Shown here: positions 1 to 8,861 of the stretch, piece after piece
Position numbering within the stretch: position 1 is the first letter of the stretch
How the letters are laid out: every line of letters begins with the position of its first letter
NCBI GenBank assembly: GCA_019637335.1
Contig: JAHBVV010000017.1
Span: 62,001-126,000, forward strand
Length of the DNA: 64,000 nt
Origin: Candidatus Hydrogenedentota bacterium
GTDB lineage: Bacteria; Hydrogenedentota; Hydrogenedentia; Hydrogenedentales; JAEUWI01
Direction: 5' to 3'
Position numbers and translations under genes: made by a program
The notes under the pieces: model-generated
What the model saw: the letters and a program-made list of their open reading frames with translations, nothing else
The model's database searches: none
Told to the model about the DNA's origin: nothing

Positions 1-1665
1 CCTCCCGAAGTGGCGTGGGTAACGGGCAACGGCATCGTGTACGCCGGCCTGGACGCGGAAGGCCGCATGGCCCAGTTGAACTGGCCGGGTCCGGGCGCGC
101 CCAATCATTGGGGCGGTGGCGGCTGGCTGATGCGGGAAGGGAAATCGTGGCGGGCGCTCGGCTCGTCTGCCCGGACGGGTTACGAGGCGCCGGACTCCGT
201 CGTACTGGAAGCACGGTTTGAAACGAACGATCCGGGCCGGTACGCCGTGCAAAGGGTCTTTGCCCTGCCGGACGTCGCGGTGGTGGCGGTGGCCCTGTCG
301 CTTCAGGGGTATCCGCGCGATATGCGGGTCGCGTGGCGCCAGCAGATTGAGCCGGTCACGTCCAGGACGCCGGGTGGCGAATCGCTGGGCGCTCAGCCCG
401 CCGGGCGGCGAGGCTTTGCTACGTACTATGACCCCGAGCGGCAGTCGGCGACCGACTTTCGGCCCCGCGCGCCGGGCCGAGACACTTGGGCGCGCGCGCA
501 TTCCCTTGCCGCGGCGGAAGCGCCGGCTTCGTCCTGGCGGGCGTTTGACGACGGCGTCTACTGGGAGGCGATGCCGCTCAATCCCGTGGCGTGCGCCAGC
601 GTGGCGCCCGCCGGCGAATTCGAGTCCCAGCCGGCAGCCGGCGAAGACACGCGCACGGCGGTGGTTGGCCCGGCGTACGCAGAATGGGTATTGGAGCCGG
701 TGTACGAGGGGGACCGCGCGGTGTATACGATGTTACTGGGCGCGGGCGAAGATGCGCGGGCGGCGGCGGCCGCGATTGACGGGGTACAGGCCGCCAGGCC
801 GTTAACGGAGGACGCGGGCGCCGCGTGGCTTTCGATGGCGCCGGCGTCGCTGAGCGCGGGCGCGCGGCGCGATCTCCTCGATCTCCTGATCTGTGTTGAT
901 CGGGCGAGCGGCGCCCTGGTTTCCAGCCCGGTCTCCATTCCTTCGGGGGATACGGTGTCCGTCTTCGACACGGCCTGGGCGGTGGCCGCGCTGGATGGGG
1001 CCGGGTATACGGACCTGGCCGGTGGGGCGCTCGATTTCCTGATTGATCGGGTGCGATTGGACAGCCGGAGCGGCTATCCGGCGGGGTCCCTCCCGGCGGA
1101 ATTCTACACGGCGGGAATGCGCGCGCGGCTGGACCGTCCCGCGGCCCCCGAGTCCGCCGCGTGGTTGCTTGCGGCGGCCTGGCGGCATTGCGCGCATCTG
1201 GGCCCGGAAGCCGGAGCGGCGTGGGCGGCCCGCGCGGATGCCGCGCTCGCGGCGTGCGCCGGATTCCTGGCGCGGGACCCGGGCGCGGGCCGGGTTCTTC
1301 GCGGCGGGGCGGCCTCCGAGACGGTGTCCATGGCCTTGCTCAAGACGCAGTACCTCGGGCTTGAGAGCGCGCGATTGCTGGGGGAACTCCGCGGAAAGCC
1401 GGAGCCCGGAGTTTGTGCGGATCGCCGCGAGGAGCTGTACTCCCGCATCCGCTTCCGGCAGCTTAACCGCGATGAGGAACAGGCCGGCGAAGCGCCGTGG
1501 GCCGCCCTGTGGGTGCGTACGATGGATTCCGGGAGCGGGTTGTCGCGGTGGGATGTGCTGCTTGAAGGGTGGGAGGGGGGCAACATGCCCGCCGCCGAGG
1601 GGCCTTGGCCCGAGAGCGCTCCCTCGGCCTTACGCGCGGCGCTTCGCCTGCTTGCAGCGCCCTGA
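1..1665 (+). CDS. GH15-like (glucoamylase-type) protein, 5' end cut by window
   Basis: The reading frame is open to the first base of the window, so the true start may lie outside; an in-frame GTG at position 10 is the first visible candidate. The first visible residues (GNGIVYAGLDAEGR, then PNHW) resemble the N-terminal beta-sandwich of GH15 glucoamylase and glucodextranase proteins, which usually reads GNG..LvglD..G.irdlyfP...eNH. Residues 270-540 are rich in Ala and Trp helices (FDTAWAVAAL, AAWLLAAAWRHC), as expected of an (alpha/alpha)6 toroid. I cannot place the two catalytic glutamates with confidence, so hydrolase activity is inferred only from fold resemblance. No signal peptide is visible, but the N-terminus may be missing. 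The gene ends 6 bp before the stop codon of the convergent HD-GYP gene. Confidence 0.6.
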   Translation, partial: PPEVAWVTGNGIVYAGLDAEGRMAQLNWPGPGAPNHWGGGGWLMREGKSWRALGSSARTGYEAPDSVVLEARFETNDPGRYAVQRVFALPDVAVVAVALSLQGYPRDMRVAWRQQIEPVTSRTPGGESLGAQPAGRRGFATYYDPERQSATDFRPRAPGRDTWARAHSLAAAEAPASSWRAFDDGVYWEAMPLNPVACASVAPAGEFESQPAAGEDTRTAVVGPAYAEWVLEPVYEGDRAVYTMLLGAGEDARAAAAAIDGVQAARPLTEDAGAAWLSMAPASLSAGARRDLLDLLICVDRASGALVSSPVSIPSGDTVSVFDTAWAVAALDGAGYTDLAGGALDFLIDRVRLDSRSGYPAGSLPAEFYTAGMRARLDRPAAPESAAWLLAAAWRHCAHLGPEAGAAWAARADAALAACAGFLARDPGAGRVLRGGAASETVSMALLKTQYLGLESARLLGELRGKPEPGVCADRREELYSRIRFRQLNRDEEQAGEAPWAALWVRTMDSGSGLSRWDVLLEGWEGGNMPAAEGPWPESAPSALRAALRLLAAP

Positions 1666-1671
1666 TCGCGC

Positions 1672-2808
1672 CTACTGGTATTGCTTGAGCAGGGGTTGCA
1701 GCGCTTCCAGGCGGCCTTCGCCGTCGAACTTTGCGCGAATCGCCAGAAATTGCTCTTCCCGACCGAGGAAGGCGTTTACAATGTCCGGGTCGAAGTGCGT
1801 GCCGCTGCCTTCGAGGATGATCGCGCGCGATTTTTCGTGATCGAAGGGCTCCTTGTAGGGGCGGCGCGACGAAAGCGCGTCATAGACATCCGCCAGGGCG
1901 GCGATACGGGCGCAAAGCGGGATGGCCTCGCCCGCCAGACCGAAGGGGTAGCCGGATCCATTCCATTTTTCGTGGTGATAGTACGCGATATCGCGCCCCA
2001 TGGCGAGAAAGGAGTCGCGGCCGGCCTCGATATCCGCCGCGCGCAGGGTATCCCCGCCGATGCGGCAGTGGTGCTTCATGATCTCGAACTCTTCCTCGGT
2101 CAGCTTGCCCGGCTTGAGCAGGATGCTGTCCGGAATACCAACCTTTCCGATGTCGTGAAGCGGCGTCGACTGGTAAATCGCCTGCGCGTAGCTCTCGTCG
2201 CAGGTGTCCCGGTACTTGTCGAGCGTGATGATTTCGGCGGCGAGTTCCCGCGCGTAGGATCGCATCCGCTCCAGGTGATCGCCGGTCTCGTTGTCGCGCG
2301 ATTCCGCAAGCTTGGCGAGAGCGAACACCGTCACCTGCTGGGTTTGAACCACCTGCTGCGTGCGGGCTTTCACCTTCCGTTCCAGCTCATTCTTGTACTC
2401 GACGAGCCGATCATGGAGCAGCTTGGTGGTGGAGGAGTTCTTAATCCGCGCTTCCAGCAGGATGCGATCGAAGGGCTTTATGAGGAAATCGTCCGCACCG
2501 CACTTCACGGCCTCAACGTTGGTCTCTTTGTCCGCCATGCCGGTGATGATTACCACGGGGATGTGAACCGTGTCCGGATTCTGCTTAAGCCGCCGGCATA
2601 CTTCGAAGCCGTTCATCCCGGGCATGGCGATATCGAGGAGGATGACGTCCGGCGGGTCCGAGTCGACGCGATCCAGCGCCTCTTCGCCATGCGCGGCGTA
2701 TTCGACCCGGTACCCCAATGGCTCCAGGAAGCTGCGCAGCACCATGGCGTTTTCGGGCATGTCATCCACAACCAGAATGCGCGTCGTTCGGTTTCTGTCT
2801 TTGAGCAA
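1672..2808 (-). CDS. Response regulator with HD-GYP c-di-GMP phosphodiesterase domain
   Basis: 378 residues. Receiver domain at residues 10-125 with acidic pair D15/D16, phospho-acceptor D59 (LLDIAMPG) and K111. A charged helical linker (130-160) leads to an HD-GYP domain at 160-360 with HDIGKVGIPD (H218, D219, K222) and HHEKWNGSGYP (278-288). All the signature metal-binding residues I can check are intact, so it should hydrolyse c-di-GMP through pGpG to GMP in the cytoplasm under control of a histidine kinase that is not in this window. The start codon is TTG, with GAGG nine bases upstream; no ATG lies nearby in frame. The gene stands alone on its strand, and a GGDEF protein of opposite activity is encoded 13 kb away. 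Confidence 0.93.
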   Translation of the reverse strand: MLKDRNRTTRILVVDDMPENAMVLRSFLEPLGYRVEYAAHGEEALDRVDSDPPDVILLDIAMPGMNGFEVCRRLKQNPDTVHIPVVIITGMADKETNVEAVKCGADDFLIKPFDRILLEARIKNSSTTKLLHDRLVEYKNELERKVKARTQQVVQTQQVTVFALAKLAESRDNETGDHLERMRSYARELAAEIITLDKYRDTCDESYAQAIYQSTPLHDIGKVGIPDSILLKPGKLTEEEFEIMKHHCRIGGDTLRAADIEAGRDSFLAMGRDIAYYHHEKWNGSGYPFGLAGEAIPLCARIAALADVYDALSSRRPYKEPFDHEKSRAIILEGSGTHFDPDIVNAFLGREEQFLAIRAKFDGEGRLEALQPLLKQYQ

Positions 2809-3000
2809 GACGTTCTACCTCGTGATAACTGCTTGATGCGCAAGAGGCTGGCATGATCTGCCGCCAACCGGCGCCCCTTATACCCGGTAATCCGAGAAAT
2901 CATGGTATCACGTTTTCACAGTTCGCGCAATTGCGCATTCAGTCCGGGGTTGGGCGTTCAGGTAGTGCGGGTAACGCGCTTGGCGCACGGCGGGCATTGA

Positions 3001-3050
3001 CCGCAACCGAATGAACTTGAACCGCGAATGCACACGAATGTACGCGAATT
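3001..3050. repeat. Dispersed intergenic repeat block, copy 1
   Basis: This 50-bp block starts CCGCAACC, continues with TTGAACCGCGAATG and ends ACGCGAAT. The same block, inverted, is at 47092-47141, with the first, middle and last parts matching and two short stretches diverged. Inside it are 8-9 bp units of the type CGAATGNA. Both copies lie outside genes. Confidence 0.6.
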
Positions 3051-3116
3051 GTATGGCGCTTCGAGGGGGCGGGGCGGGTGATGTGGGATTGGGCCTGAGT
3101 ATTCTCGGGGCTGGCG

Positions 3117-3146
3117 TTGGGAAAGCGCGGCGCGAACTGGTACAGT
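3117..3146 (+). promoter_or_regulatory. Possible sigma-70-type promoter of the moxR-bat operon
   Basis: TTGGGA (3117-3122), 18-bp spacer, TACAGT (3141-3146), about 70 bp before the moxR ATG. Both boxes are imperfect, and the call rests on spacing and position only. Confidence 0.3.
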
Positions 3147-3217
3147 TAGTCGGGCGGGCGGCAGGAGACGGCCGGCGGCCCGGAGCACGTCTGGCGTCGG
3201 AATATGGAGCAGTGCGC

Positions 3218-4204
3218 ATGACATCCCCGGTAGATGAAATTCGCGAGCGCGTGGCGCGGCAGGCGCCCCTGGTGGCCCGGCTCCGGCAGGCCATGGGCGA
3301 AGTTTTGGTGGGCCAGCGCTACATGGTGGATCGGCTCCTGGTGGGCCTGCTGGCCAATGGCCACATCCTGCTGGAGGGCGTGCCCGGTCTGGCGAAGACG
3401 ACGGCGGTGACCACGCTGGCGCAGGCCCTGGCGTGCAGCTTCAAGCGCATCCAGTTCACGCCCGATCTCCTGCCGGCGGACCTGGTGGGCACGGAGGTGT
3501 ACAACCCGAAGACGGGCGATTTCAGCGTGAAGAAGGGGCCGGTCTTCGCGCATATCCTGCTGGCGGACGAGATCAATCGCGCGCCGGCGAAGGTGCAGAG
3601 CGCGCTGCTCGAAGTGATGCAGGAGCGGCAGGTGACGATCGGCGATACTACATTCCCGATGCAGGAGCCGTTCATGGTGCTGGCGACGCAGAATCCCCTG
3701 GAGCACGAGGGCACCTACCCGCTGCCCGAGGCCCAGATCGACCGGTTCATGCTCAAGGTGAAGATCACGTATCCGACCCGGGAGGAGGAACGCGCGATCA
3801 TGGACCGGGTGGACCTGCTCCGGCGGCAGAAGGTGGACCCGGTGGTGACGCGCCATGAGTTGCTGGAGGCGCGGACGCTGCTGAACGAGATTTATGTCGA
3901 CCCGAAGGCCAAGGATTACATCGTCGATATCGTCCACGCGACCCGGCGCCCGGAATCCGTTGGGCTGAAGATCGGCCATCTTATCGAGTACGGGGCTTCG
4001 CCGCGCGCGACGCTCTACCTCCAGCAGGGCGCGCGGGCCATGGCGTTCCTGCAGGGCCAGGGCAATGTGTACCCGCACGACGTGAAGCAGATTGCGATGG
4101 ACGTGCTGCGGCACCGGGTAAAAGAGAGTTACGAGGCGGAGGCGGAGAACATCTCGGCCGAGCACCTGATCAAGAAGATTCTCGAAACCGTGCCGGTCCC
4201 CTGA
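3218..4204 (+). CDS. MoxR family AAA+ ATPase
   Basis: 328 residues. The ATG at 3218 follows GGAG at 3206-3209 and begins just before the family's conserved region; upstream in-frame codons are not used. Walker A is GVPGLAKT (residues 54-61), Walker B is ILLADEIN (113-120), and the MoxR pre-sensor block EHEGTYPLPEAQIDRF is intact. MoxR ATPases act as cytoplasmic chaperone-like motors for von Willebrand factor A (VWA) proteins encoded beside them. That setting holds here, since DUF58, BatA and BatB homologues follow directly. It is the first gene of the plus-strand Bat cluster, and DUF58 starts 17 bp downstream. Confidence 0.95.
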   Translation: MTSPVDEIRERVARQAPLVARLRQAMGEVLVGQRYMVDRLLVGLLANGHILLEGVPGLAKTTAVTTLAQALACSFKRIQFTPDLLPADLVGTEVYNPKTGDFSVKKGPVFAHILLADEINRAPAKVQSALLEVMQERQVTIGDTTFPMQEPFMVLATQNPLEHEGTYPLPEAQIDRFMLKVKITYPTREEERAIMDRVDLLRRQKVDPVVTRHELLEARTLLNEIYVDPKAKDYIVDIVHATRRPESVGLKIGHLIEYGASPRATLYLQQGARAMAFLQGQGNVYPHDVKQIAMDVLRHRVKESYEAEAENISAEHLIKKILETVPVP

Positions 4205-4221
4205 GCCGGAGGGCGATTGCC

Positions 4222-5103
4222 GTGATCCCAGCCGATGTGATGCAGCAGATCCAGCGGATACACATCCGCAGCCGCCGCGTGGTCAATGATTTGCTTGCGG
4301 GGCAATACGAGAGCGTGTTCAAGGGGCAGGGCATGGTGTTCAAGGAAGTCCGCGAATACGTGCCGGGGGACGATGTCCGCGCTATTGACTGGAACGTCAC
4401 CGCGCGCACGGGGCAGCCGCACGTGAAGGTGATGGCGGAGGAGCGCGAGCAGACCGTGATGCTGGCCGTGGACGCGAGCGGATCGAAACGATTCGGGAGC
4501 CGGGCCCGCCTGAAGAGTGAACTGGCGGCGGAGCTGTGCGCGGTGCTGGCCTATTCGGCCATCAAGAACAACGACAAGGTGGGGCTTTTGATCTTCACCG
4601 ATCGCGCCGAGCATTTCGTGCCGCCGCGCAAGGGCCGAAAGCATATCCTCCGGCTGATACGTGAAATCCTTTTTTTTGAGCCGGATGGCGTCGGCACGGA
4701 CGTGGCCGCGGCCCTGCACTACCTCAACCAGGTGGCGCCCCGGCACGCCATCGTCTTTCTGGTCTCGGATTTCATGTCGGGCGACTTCGAGGGGCCGCTG
4801 CGGATTACGAGCCGAAAGTTCGACACGATTGCGGTTGCGATCGACGATCCCCGGGAGTTCAGCCTGCCGGACGCCGGCCTGATCGCGCTGGAAGACAGCG
4901 AAACGGGGCAGGTGTATCTTGCGGACACAGGGCGCCGACGATTGCGGGAGATTTACGAAGACGATGGCGCTTTCCGGCGATCGCGCCGGAGCGATTGTTT
5001 CAAGCGGCTGCGGGTTGACCTGATTGAACTGCAAACCGATACGCCCTATATCGGCGCGCTTCACCGTTTTTTTCGCATGCGTGAGCGGCGCATGCTCGCA
5101 TAG
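4222..5103 (+). CDS. DUF58 domain protein (VWA-like partner of MoxR)
   Basis: 293 residues from a GTG start with GGAGGG at 4207-4212. The DUF58 signature is clear: YVPGDDVRAIDWNVTAR at residues 48-64, then MLAVDASGSKRFG as the VWA-like strand and metal-site region near residue 90, and VFLVSDFMSG near 180. There is no signal peptide or membrane segment, so it should be cytoplasmic. DUF58 proteins are regularly encoded directly after moxR and are thought to be substrates or adaptors of the ATPase. The biochemical role is not established. Confidence 0.93.
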   Translation: MIPADVMQQIQRIHIRSRRVVNDLLAGQYESVFKGQGMVFKEVREYVPGDDVRAIDWNVTARTGQPHVKVMAEEREQTVMLAVDASGSKRFGSRARLKSELAAELCAVLAYSAIKNNDKVGLLIFTDRAEHFVPPRKGRKHILRLIREILFFEPDGVGTDVAAALHYLNQVAPRHAIVFLVSDFMSGDFEGPLRITSRKFDTIAVAIDDPREFSLPDAGLIALEDSETGQVYLADTGRRRLREIYEDDGAFRRSRRSDCFKRLRVDLIELQTDTPYIGALHRFFRMRERRMLA

Positions 5104-5133
5104 GCCGGCGGGCGGGATGGTACAGTTGGTGCA

Positions 5134-6054
5134 ATGATGTTTTCCGCCCTGTTCATAGCGTTACTCCAGGTCGCGGCCGCGGAGACGCCGGCGCTTTCCG
5201 CGCGTGGCGCGCTCGGCGCCGCGGAGATTCCCTTTCACCGGACCACGGACTACCGCGTGGTGGTGGAGGCGCCCGCGGAAGCCGCGATAGACGTGGAACC
5301 CGCCGCGCTGGAGGCCCCCGGGCTTGAACTGGTCGCCCGGGAGCCCGCCGAACGCGCGCTGGAAGGGGGCCGGAAATCCATCGAATTCGTGTGGGATATC
5401 GCGCCCATCGGGCCGGGGACGTTTCTCTTGCCGCCGGTATCGGTCCGGGCGGATGGCGCGCCCGCCGCGACCGTAGAACCCGCCGCGTTGTCGGTACGCG
5501 CCCTGACGCCCGAGGAAGAATCGGAGGTCCGGGTGGCGCAGGGGCTTCTGTTTCCGGCGGACCTCGCGGCGCCCGCGGCGGATCGGGGCTGGCCCGTCGC
5601 GCTGATACTGATGGCGGTGCTTGTCCTGGGCGCGGCGGCGTGGCGATTCCGGTCGGCGTTGCGCTGGCCCGCGCGAACCCGGTCGCTGGACCCGCTGGCC
5701 GAAGCACGCATGCGGCTGGACGAACTGGAGGCCGCGCTGCATGCGGACGGCGTTGAGATCGAGGCGATCTATGTTGCGTTGTCGCTGATTCTGCGCACGT
5801 ACCTCGGACGTCGCTTCGGGGTTCCCGCCCTGGAGCAATCCACCCCGGAATTCACCGAGGGCCCGCTGGCCGAATTGCCGCTTGCCCCCGAGACCAGGCG
5901 GCGCATTCGCCGGCAGCTTCGCGACGCCGACCGGGTGAAGTTTGCGGGTGTCCGCCCGCCCTGGGAACAGTGCGGCGCGGCCATCGCGGAAGTGCGCGCG
6001 CTGGTGGCGCTGCTGGAAGAATCCGGCGGCGACGGCATGCGGGGGGCCGCCTGA
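5134..6054 (+). CDS. Membrane protein with BatD/DUF4381-like C-terminal module
   Basis: 306 residues. It has an N-terminal signal peptide (to about residue 16), an extracytoplasmic domain of about 130 residues, one membrane helix at 152-170 (GWPVALILMAVLVLGAAAW), and a cytoplasmic tail. The tail reads IYVALSLILRTYLGRRFG, then LRDADRVKFAG. That is the pattern I associate with DUF4381 proteins and the cytoplasmic end of BatD. No Shine-Dalgarno stands out before the double ATG at 5134/5137. The stop overlaps the next ATG by one base (TGATG). Its place between DUF58 and BatA suggests it presents or regulates the VWA pair. It is short for a full BatD, and a longer BatD follows at 9718. Confidence 0.75.
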   Translation: MMFSALFIALLQVAAAETPALSARGALGAAEIPFHRTTDYRVVVEAPAEAAIDVEPAALEAPGLELVAREPAERALEGGRKSIEFVWDIAPIGPGTFLLPPVSVRADGAPAATVEPAALSVRALTPEEESEVRVAQGLLFPADLAAPAADRGWPVALILMAVLVLGAAAWRFRSALRWPARTRSLDPLAEARMRLDELEAALHADGVEIEAIYVALSLILRTYLGRRFGVPALEQSTPEFTEGPLAELPLAPETRRRIRRQLRDADRVKFAGVRPPWEQCGAAIAEVRALVALLEESGGDGMRGAA

Positions 6055-7103
6055 TGACGCCTTCGGCCTGGTTTACATTCACGGCGCTCTCGCAGCCCGG
6101 CTGGCTCTGGCTTGCGCCATTGCCGCTGGTGCTGCTGGCGCTGGAACTGGGAACCCGCGCCCCGGCTACCATCCGTATTTCCACGGCGGACCGCCTGGCC
6201 CGTCAGGCGGGCGATCGCCCGTCCGCGGCGCGGCTCATCCCCCCCGTATTGCGCTGCGCGGGGCTGCTGCTCCTCATTGTGGCGCTGGCCGGCCCCCTGA
6301 ACGGATTTCGCGCGCGCGGCGAACGCGCGGGCGTGGTGGATATCATGCTGTGCGTCGATGTGTCGAGCAGTATGGCCGAACAGGATTTCTACATTGGAGC
6401 GCAACCCGCGAACCGGCTCGATGTGACGAAGATCGCGGTGGCCAATTTCATCCAGAACCGCCGGATTGTACCCGAGGAGCGCTACGGGGCCGATCGGCTC
6501 GGCCTGATCCTGTATGCGGGCATTGCGTGGACCGCGTGCCCGTTGACGCTGGACTACGCCATCCTCGAACATGCGATAGAACGGGCGGAGCCCGTCTCCC
6601 AGCAGGATCGGGGCAAGAACGGCACGGCCATTGGATCCGCAATTGGCCTGGCGGCGCGGCGCCTGAGCCAGAGCGAGGCGAAATCGAAGGTGATGGTGCT
6701 GCTGACGGACGGGGTGAACAACCGCTTCGAGCTGGATCCCATGACGGCGGCGCAGATCGCGGCCGATTTCGGGATCCGGATCTACACCCTGGGGGTGGGC
6801 CCCGTGAAGGACGCCCAGCAGATGGGTTCGGTCACCGCGCGCGCGCGGACACGCGGCCAGCTTGTGGACGAGGCCGCGTTACAGCGCATCGCCAGTCTCA
6901 CGGGCGGCGCCTACTTCCGGGCCACGGACGTGGCGTCGCTCCAGCAGGCCTACCAGGAAATTGACCGGCTGGAAGCTACGGAAATCGACGCGGGGTCGCT
7001 CTACGATTACCAGGAGGCCCACGCGCCCTGGATAGTACTCGGGGGCCTGGTCATCGGCGCGTCGGCGCTTTCGCGCCGCGCCTGGTTCGAGGTGCTGCCA
7101 TGA
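6054..7103 (+). CDS. batA: BatA-like VWA domain membrane protein
   Basis: 349 residues. Membrane helices at about 15-31 and 66-82 come before a VWA domain (95-310), and a C-terminal helix lies near 325-340. The metal-ion-dependent adhesion site is complete: D102, S104 and S106 in CVDVSSSM, with LLTDG later. This layout is typical of BatA in Bacteroides-type aerotolerance operons. The ATG at 6054 overlaps the previous stop, and the gene ends in a 4-base ATGA overlap with batB, so the three are probably translationally coupled. The exact physiological role is unsettled in the family (oxygen tolerance, envelope stress). Confidence 0.88.
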   Translation: MTPSAWFTFTALSQPGWLWLAPLPLVLLALELGTRAPATIRISTADRLARQAGDRPSAARLIPPVLRCAGLLLLIVALAGPLNGFRARGERAGVVDIMLCVDVSSSMAEQDFYIGAQPANRLDVTKIAVANFIQNRRIVPEERYGADRLGLILYAGIAWTACPLTLDYAILEHAIERAEPVSQQDRGKNGTAIGSAIGLAARRLSQSEAKSKVMVLLTDGVNNRFELDPMTAAQIAADFGIRIYTLGVGPVKDAQQMGSVTARARTRGQLVDEAALQRIASLTGGAYFRATDVASLQQAYQEIDRLEATEIDAGSLYDYQEAHAPWIVLGGLVIGASALSRRAWFEVLP

Positions 7104-8191
7104 TCGCGTTCACCCACGACACGCAGACGCTTGTTTTGTTCGCCGCCTACAGCGCGATCGTGCTGGCGTGTCTGGCGTGGATCCTCGCGCGCCTGGAAAG
7201 CCGCCGCGCGCGACGCCTCCACGCCTTCGCCGAGGCGCCGCTGCTGTCCCGCCTCGTCCGCGGATACCACCCCGCGCTGCGGCTTCCGCTGAACGCGCTG
7301 ATCCTCGCGGGCGCCGCCCTGCTGCTCGCCGCACTTGCCGGTCCGCGCTGGGGCGCGCCCGCCGCCGGCCCCTCCGCCGCGAGCCGGGAAATCCTTGTGT
7401 TGCTGGACACCTCCGAGAGCATGAATGCGGCGGATATCGCGCCGAGCCGCCTGGCCCGCGCGCGCGACAAAATCCAGATGTTGCTGGAGCGCTACCCGGC
7501 GGATCGCTTTGGCCTGATTGCGTTTTCCGGCGCGGCGGCGCTGGAATGCCCGCTGACGCGCGATCACGCCTACTTCCGCGCCGTGCTGGAATCGGTGGGG
7601 ACCGACACGCTGACGGTGGAAGGCACGGATATTGAATCGGCGCTGGCCGAGGCGGAAAAAGTGTTTGAGGATGGCCTGGGCCGTGGCTACGGAACCGTTC
7701 CCGGCGACCGGATCGTCCTGCTGATCAGCGACGGCGAGGCCGTGAGCGGCGATGCGGTTCCGGCGGCGGAACGCCTCGCGGACTATGCCCGCGTGGCCGT
7801 GCTGGGGGTCGGGGATCCGGCGGGCGCCGAAGTGAGCCTGCCCCAGTGGATGCAGCGGACCCAGCCGGCGCACCGGCATGGAAGCACGCACTGGTCGGTG
7901 CTCGACGAAGAGGGACTTTCCCGGATTGCGATCGCGGGCCAGGGCGTGTATGTGCGCAGCACCCTGGGCAACGACGATATCAACGCGATCGGGCGGGAGC
8001 TTGCCCGGCTGGGCGGCCCGGGCGGTCCAGATAGCGCCCCGCACCGGCAGCCCAACCAGTACCGCTGGCCGCTGGCCGCGGCCCTGATTTGTTTTGCCGG
8101 TGAGGGCGGCTGGCTGGTGCTGATGCCGCGTCTGGCGCATCGTGTTTCGGCGCGCCGCACGCGCGAGGAGGCCGACCATGCGCTGGCCTAG
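7100..8191 (+). CDS. batB: BatB-like VWA domain membrane protein
   Basis: 363 residues with helices at 10-30 and 62-80, a VWA domain from about 97 with D103, S105 and S107 (LLDTSESM), then LLISDGE near 210, and a C-terminal helix near 325-345 (YRWPLAAALICFAGEGGWLVLM). It is the second VWA protein of the cluster and is usually predicted to pair with BatA in the membrane. It begins in a 4-base ATGA overlap with batA, and its last 14 bases overlap the next gene. Confidence 0.88.
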   Translation: MIAFTHDTQTLVLFAAYSAIVLACLAWILARLESRRARRLHAFAEAPLLSRLVRGYHPALRLPLNALILAGAALLLAALAGPRWGAPAAGPSAASREILVLLDTSESMNAADIAPSRLARARDKIQMLLERYPADRFGLIAFSGAAALECPLTRDHAYFRAVLESVGTDTLTVEGTDIESALAEAEKVFEDGLGRGYGTVPGDRIVLLISDGEAVSGDAVPAAERLADYARVAVLGVGDPAGAEVSLPQWMQRTQPAHRHGSTHWSVLDEEGLSRIAIAGQGVYVRSTLGNDDINAIGRELARLGGPGGPDSAPHRQPNQYRWPLAAALICFAGEGGWLVLMPRLAHRVSARRTREEADHALA

Positions 8192-8861
8192 CCGTTTTTT
8201 CATAACGTTTGTCCTGGCCGCCGCCCCGGCTGGCGCGGGGCCGGTGGATGACGCCATCGCGCGCGCCACGCGGCTGGTCGCCGCGGGACAGCCCGCCGAT
8301 GCCCTGCGGGTGTGCCGCGAAGCCCGCGTCGAGCATCCGGATGCGCCCGAGCTGCTGTTCGCCATTGGGTGCATGGCCGCCGCGGCGGGGGAGCAAATGG
8401 CGTCCGGCGATCCGGCGGTGGCCGCGGATCACCTGCGCGCGGCCCGCGAAATGTTCGCCTGGGCCGCGTCCGCCGCTCCCGAGGCCTTCGCCGCCGCGTC
8501 CGCGTACAATGCGGCGACATGTCTGCTCATGATGGACGCGACGATTGACCCCCGGACGGGCTATGACGAGCGCGTGGCGAACCTGCGCGCGGCGGTTGCG
8601 GAGCTGGAGGCTTGCGCGGCGCGGTCTCCCGAGTTGGAGCGGGCGCGGCGGAACCTCGATCATGCGCGCTACCGCCTCAATACGCTCCTGCAGAACCCGC
8701 CGCGCGATCCCGAGGAGGATGAGGAGCGATCCGAAGACAAGTTGCCGGGCGAGATCGTCGCCGTGGAGAGCGTCACCACCGCGATTCCCGGGGCCACCGC
8801 CGAAGTGGTGGACGGGAGCACGGTGGTATTGCGCCCGGGCGGCGCGGAGGCGGACGAATGA
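8178..8861 (+). CDS. Exported TPR-like protein in BatC position
   Basis: 227 residues. The start is ATG 8178, chosen because GAGGAGG lies at 8165-8171, six bases upstream, and a signal peptide (MRWPSRFFITFVLAAAPAGA) follows. Residues 25-180 form alanine-rich helical pairs like degenerate TPR repeats (AIARATRLVAAGQPADALRVC, then ARRNLDHARYRLN). Gene order (batA, batB, this, then batD, batE) and the TPR content match BatC, but the charged BatC-type tail is missing here and seems to be carried by the next gene. It overlaps batB by 14 bp and the next gene by 4 bp. Confidence 0.7.
   Translation: MRWPSRFFITFVLAAAPAGAGPVDDAIARATRLVAAGQPADALRVCREARVEHPDAPELLFAIGCMAAAAGEQMASGDPAVAADHLRAAREMFAWAASAAPEAFAAASAYNAATCLLMMDATIDPRTGYDERVANLRAAVAELEACAARSPELERARRNLDHARYRLNTLLQNPPRDPEEDEERSEDKLPGEIVAVESVTTAIPGATAEVVDGSTVVLRPGGAEADE

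Larger units (their letters stand above)
2809..3217. other. Intergenic region with divergent promoters and a dispersed repeat
   Basis: 409 bp between the HD-GYP gene and moxR. It contains the dispersed 50-bp block at 3001-3050 and a possible promoter for the moxR operon: TTGGGA at 3117-3122, 18-bp spacer, TACAGT at 3141-3146. A frame open from 3011 runs into moxR, but it overlaps the repeat and does not resemble the MoxR family before residue 70, so I treat it as non-coding. Confidence 0.5.

Noticed and set aside
3011-3217. Upstream in-frame extension of MoxR
   Set aside because: It overlaps the dispersed repeat block, and family similarity and a Shine-Dalgarno site begin only at ATG 3218.
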